Assembly (NCBI GenBank): GCA_007844125.1
Contig: CM017560.1
Span: 3,640,183 to 3,704,182, forward strand
Direction of reading: 5' to 3'
DNA from: Sinonovacula constricta
Lineage: Eukaryota > Mollusca > Bivalvia > Cardiida > Solecurtidae
DNA: 64,000 nt
This document shows positions 60,301 to 64,000 of the stretch, piece after piece; position 1 is the first letter of the stretch; the number at the start of each line of letters is the position of its first letter. The notes under the pieces were generated by a model that worked only from the letters and a program-made list of their open reading frames with translations, did not search any database and was not told the DNA's origin. The position numbers and the translations under genes are program-made.

Positions 60301-63300
60301 GATAAGGACACTTCTAAAGGCATCTTAAGTTCTCCCCATAATTATAAAAAACAAATTATGTATGCTCAATTAATATGAACTGAATGAAAGTTTTTTTTTT
60401 CATTAAGGTTATTAGAAATAAAAGAAATACCAACATCGTACATTAATGCAGCCAATAATAAGTCGAATTTGCCAAAATAGCGCAAAATTAAAACTGAACC
60501 TTGTTACAAACATAGCCAAAACTTAACCGTATGTTAAGATTACAGCTGATATAGATGCATTAAATGGCTGGCTTAAGATAATGCTTAATATAAATGCAAA
60601 TACATGAACATGATGTAAAGTAGTTATATGTTTACAAGTGGTCATATTTTACTTATAAATAGAATTATCTTAAAAACTGAAATTAAAGTATTTTTGTTAA
60701 ATTAGATTTATGCCAGTTAAATTATATTTTATGACACAAGCAGACATGAGGTGAGTTGAATGGAGTACTGAAACAGAAATATTAGTAAGAATACAGAGGT
60801 CTTTTTAAAAAAACAAAACAAAAAAAACACAACAATATACTACTCCATTTTCCTGAATTCTTTATTTCTCGAATTTACCAGATGGTATTAAATTATAGAG
60901 GAGAAACGTATTAATTTGTTTACCTTTTTTGCTTTAAAATGAAATTAATTGAAAAAGTCACAGAAAATCGTTTAAAACAATAATTTTAAAACGATTGTTA
61001 AATGTATTATAGGATGTATTCAATACATTTTAAAATCTAAAACACCATTTAGAAAATAAATTCTACAGATGAATTGCTCATTCATTTCAATTCCAAATAT
61101 TTCTTTTAAATCAGACAATCGATTTCCCTCCCTTAATTTTGTTTCTTAAAGTAAGTATAAGTAGACAAAAATAATGTCATTCTGTATTTTCTGTATTCAG
61201 AAACAACTTTGCTAAACTACAGAATGTAATAATAAAATTGCATGGCATTGCGTGACAGACAAGAAAAGATTTTGTGTTCGCGTGCAACCTTAGACGGATT
61301 GTCATGGTAACAAAACCTTCCAGCAAGTATTACATCGTTCTAAGTGCAGTCATCACCTATTTCTGATACTGCTGTATGTATTTAACAAAAACACGCATAT
61401 TTTGATATTGCCATTTTTATCTGCACCAGACTCTGATTTCTCATATTTTACAAGTTTCACATAGTGTTGCGTGACAGACGGCAAAGCTCTTTTCCATACG
61501 AGAGTTTATTGTTAACGTCATTTTAGAACCAACGACCCCACCCACTCCACTGTTGCGGGAAATGTGGCCTGAGTTTACTCTGTCCGTGTACTTGACCTCT
61601 CTTCGGCCATGTTCCAAGTCATCGTCATTGTCGTCGAATGGTTTATTTACCCCCGCCTTTCACAAGTATGCACATGGCGAGCGAAACGTCGTCCTCATCG
61701 GCTGTTAGATCACGTTTAAATAAAGGATCAAAGAGTGGGTGGGGTCTCGTGTTCAAAACATATCAACCACTCATACAAACGTGATCTCGGACTGACGGAC
61801 TGGCCAGCTGTAGGTCTGGTGAACTTAATGACCCCGGCGAGACGGATATTATTACATATAACCACTACAACAGAAATGTTTATTAAAGTGTTGCAGCCTC
61901 GCATTTGAGCCATGGTTTCGAGCTGCCAGAAAAGTACACATATGTTACTGTCGTACTCAATCATAATGTCTGACGCAAAATTCTCTTGATTTCTTGTGTA
62001 CTTCTCTTGATAAAAAAAACTGTCAGCAACAATTGAGTCAATTTTCTGTATACTCCCGCAAAGATTGCAATTATGCACAGTTTATTATGATTTTAGTATG
62101 TTAAAACATACTTTTAAAAAGAAACATAGTAGTTTGGATGAATGGATGGATCGATCAGTCAATTAATCTATCGATCAATCAATCGGTTTGGAGGGGGGAT
62201 CCTTTAAAAGTACTGATGGCACTAGTAGTTTTGTTTTGTGTTTTATGTCGAGAGTGTAACATTTTCCGTTTCACTTGAATAACATGTTTCATCTATGTTA
62301 AGTAAAACAATGTTCTCGGGAAATACTAGCACTATGCGATTACTCATCTCAACTTTTCTTTATTTTTTAAATCATGCACCACACAAAATCAGATTACAAA
62401 ATAAAATCGTAAGAGTAATTGATATTTTATTCTAGTGACTTGTAATACACTTACATTAAAATTATGTCAACAATAATGCATAATATGATAAATCCTGTTA
62501 ACAAAGTATATCACACGCCCGATGGGTCTTTATTGTATGAAAATAGTTTTATAACCGACTGCAGTTAGGGATAGATTCAGGGGTGGGTAAAGGAGTAGAG
62601 TTGTAAAACATATTCATGTAAGCTTAAACAATACTAAACTTTTAGAGTATGAAGTTGAAATGATCTTGATTCACACCCCCCCCCCACCCCCCCCACAAAA
62701 AAACAAACAAAAAAAACAAAACAAAAAACCACAACAACAACAAAAAACAAAAAAAAACAAAACCAACAAACAAACAAACAAAAACAACAAACAGACAAAC
62801 AACAAACTTCTGGCAACCGCCCCTGGATAGAGTTACAAGACACGATTCAGTTTGCTACGTTCGTGTTATATATTCCATGTCAAATAATGATTTTGGAACG
62901 ATTTTAGGGTAAGAATCATATATTTTTCAAGAGTGTGTTATGGGCAGAAACAGTGTCCATGTCGGAATCGAGCAAAATGTACAATTCTTAGAAGGTTACC
63001 GAGTAAAGTTGTATGATAAGATAATAAAGTTATCTGAGGTTCTCGGACACAACATATCTTTAAAACTAGACATTAACATAACTCATAATACTGTGTTATC
63101 ATTTCGATTTATAACGACGATTTCACTACTTTTATTCCTGATAGATAATAAATGCGTTTTTATGTTTTATTACGATTTTTCTTTTAAATATGAAACGTAC
63201 TATGGGGATGATGTGTTTTAACATGGATTCCATATAGGTTTCATAATTACAATGCAGTAAGATTCACCTTAAATATATAATTTTAATTTTATTTTTAGAT

Positions 63301-64000
63301 AAGAACATTTTTTGTCTCGTAATATAAGTAAAACAGACTGAAAACAAACGTCCGGAGATTTAACACACAATCTGTACATTTCAGTGCTATTGGAAATCAT
63401 TCGAACCTTATTTAGGTACTCTTCAACTGGAGGCATTGCTTACACGTCCAGAATCTTAGCATGTCATCAAATACAAAAACATCTCAAAACTTTTACTAAA
63501 ACATAGGACTATCTAAATATACGAAGAAACGTAGCCAATTCCATTTAAGAGTTTTGAAGAGGAAAATTGCTTTCGCGCCAATGAAAACCAATTCACATCA
63601 ATTTCATGAGTTTTCGAAAAAATATTCATGCGTACAGAGTGACAAATTTGTTTTCCATCGTGTACATTAGTCGTGCAGCGGATGGCCGACAAGGGAGTTG
63701 GCAAGAGATTCGTGATGGCATAAATATTCGAGCCTTGGATGAAACGGCACACCGGCGAACGGTGACAAAATACGCCACCCAAAACAATGCTACTCGGTAA
63801 AAGTGGGGGAAAGTTTCACAATTTGAGAGAGATTCGATTTCCCTCGGGAGGGACTACTTAACGCGAAAGGAATGTAGATTTCCTATGCTTAATCAACTTA
63901 AGAACTGCTGAACAGATCGATGAGTTTAATTGAAATTCTGACGGAATCGCATGCCAAGATTTTATAAAGGAGCAGGAATTAAGTATGACACCAGACAAAA
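57311..64000 (-). other. Dscam: Region upstream of Dscam Ig1 (intron 1 or 5' flank)
   Basis: No exon with a signal peptide and a 1-nt overhang donor could be recognised on the minus strand. A possible LTR-like unit occurs at about 57310-57830 (TATA at 57338-57348, AATAAA near 57777). GC-richer islands lie at about 58450-58760, 61490-61900 and 63540-63990, and a C-run/A-rich low-complexity patch at 62677-62810. The stretch is either the first Dscam intron or its promoter side. Confidence 0.5.

Noticed and set aside
62634..62843. Hydrophobic Phe/Val/Cys-rich minus-strand frame as the Dscam signal peptide
   Set aside because: It is the complement of a poly(C)/A-rich low-complexity patch, far too long and irregular, with no suitable donor.
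63513..63800. Opposing open frames near the right edge as a gene
   Set aside because: No family signature on either strand and no splice context. Possibly regulatory DNA.

Overview
The window is animal nuclear DNA: AT-rich introns and spacers, short exons with consensus GT/AG borders, microsatellites, tRNA-derived SINE relics and a dead LINE. Bivalve-type repeat texture and the protein families suggest a mollusc, most likely a bivalve; the species cannot be named from the sequence alone. Both genes that I can support lie on the minus strand. No rRNA, intact tRNA, CRISPR array or bacterial-type feature was seen.

Left part (39-9710): the 5' portion of a gene for a secreted extracellular protein. 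Eleven exons join in frame (1,435 nt, 478 codons): signal peptide, EMI-like module ending in CCPGW, one EGF module, one TB-like cysteine module, a von Willebrand factor D (vWD) domain and the following C8-type cysteine module. A TATA box lies about 130 bp upstream of the ATG. The 3' end of the gene is beyond base 1.

Middle (9711-16725): spacer with a long CT microsatellite, AT-rich DNA, a C2H2 zinc-finger-like relic and presumably the 3' UTR of the next gene.

Right part (16726-64000): a Dscam (Down syndrome cell adhesion molecule) gene, complete except for its 5'-most coding exon(s). I assembled 40 exons (6,353 nt) whose phases all agree, giving 2,116 residues in the canonical order Ig1-Ig9, FN3 1-4, Ig10, FN3 5-6, one transmembrane helix and a cytoplasmic tail of about 490 residues ending in a class I PDZ ligand, TVV. 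The exons for Ig2, Ig3 and Ig7 are single copy, so this is not an arthropod-type hypervariable Dscam. The signal-peptide exon was not found in the 8.1 kb upstream of Ig1.

Introns hold most of the unusual features: a 28-bp minisatellite that repeats a 5' splice site, a 26-bp minisatellite of about 20 copies splitting Ig10, a 45-bp minisatellite open on both strands, a 113-bp foldback element, a LINE fragment whose 3' end runs into an 8-bp tandem repeat, SINE relics and possible regulatory islands. I found no convincing new multi-gene system. The splice-site minisatellite and the architecture of the vWD-gene product are the items I would follow up first.
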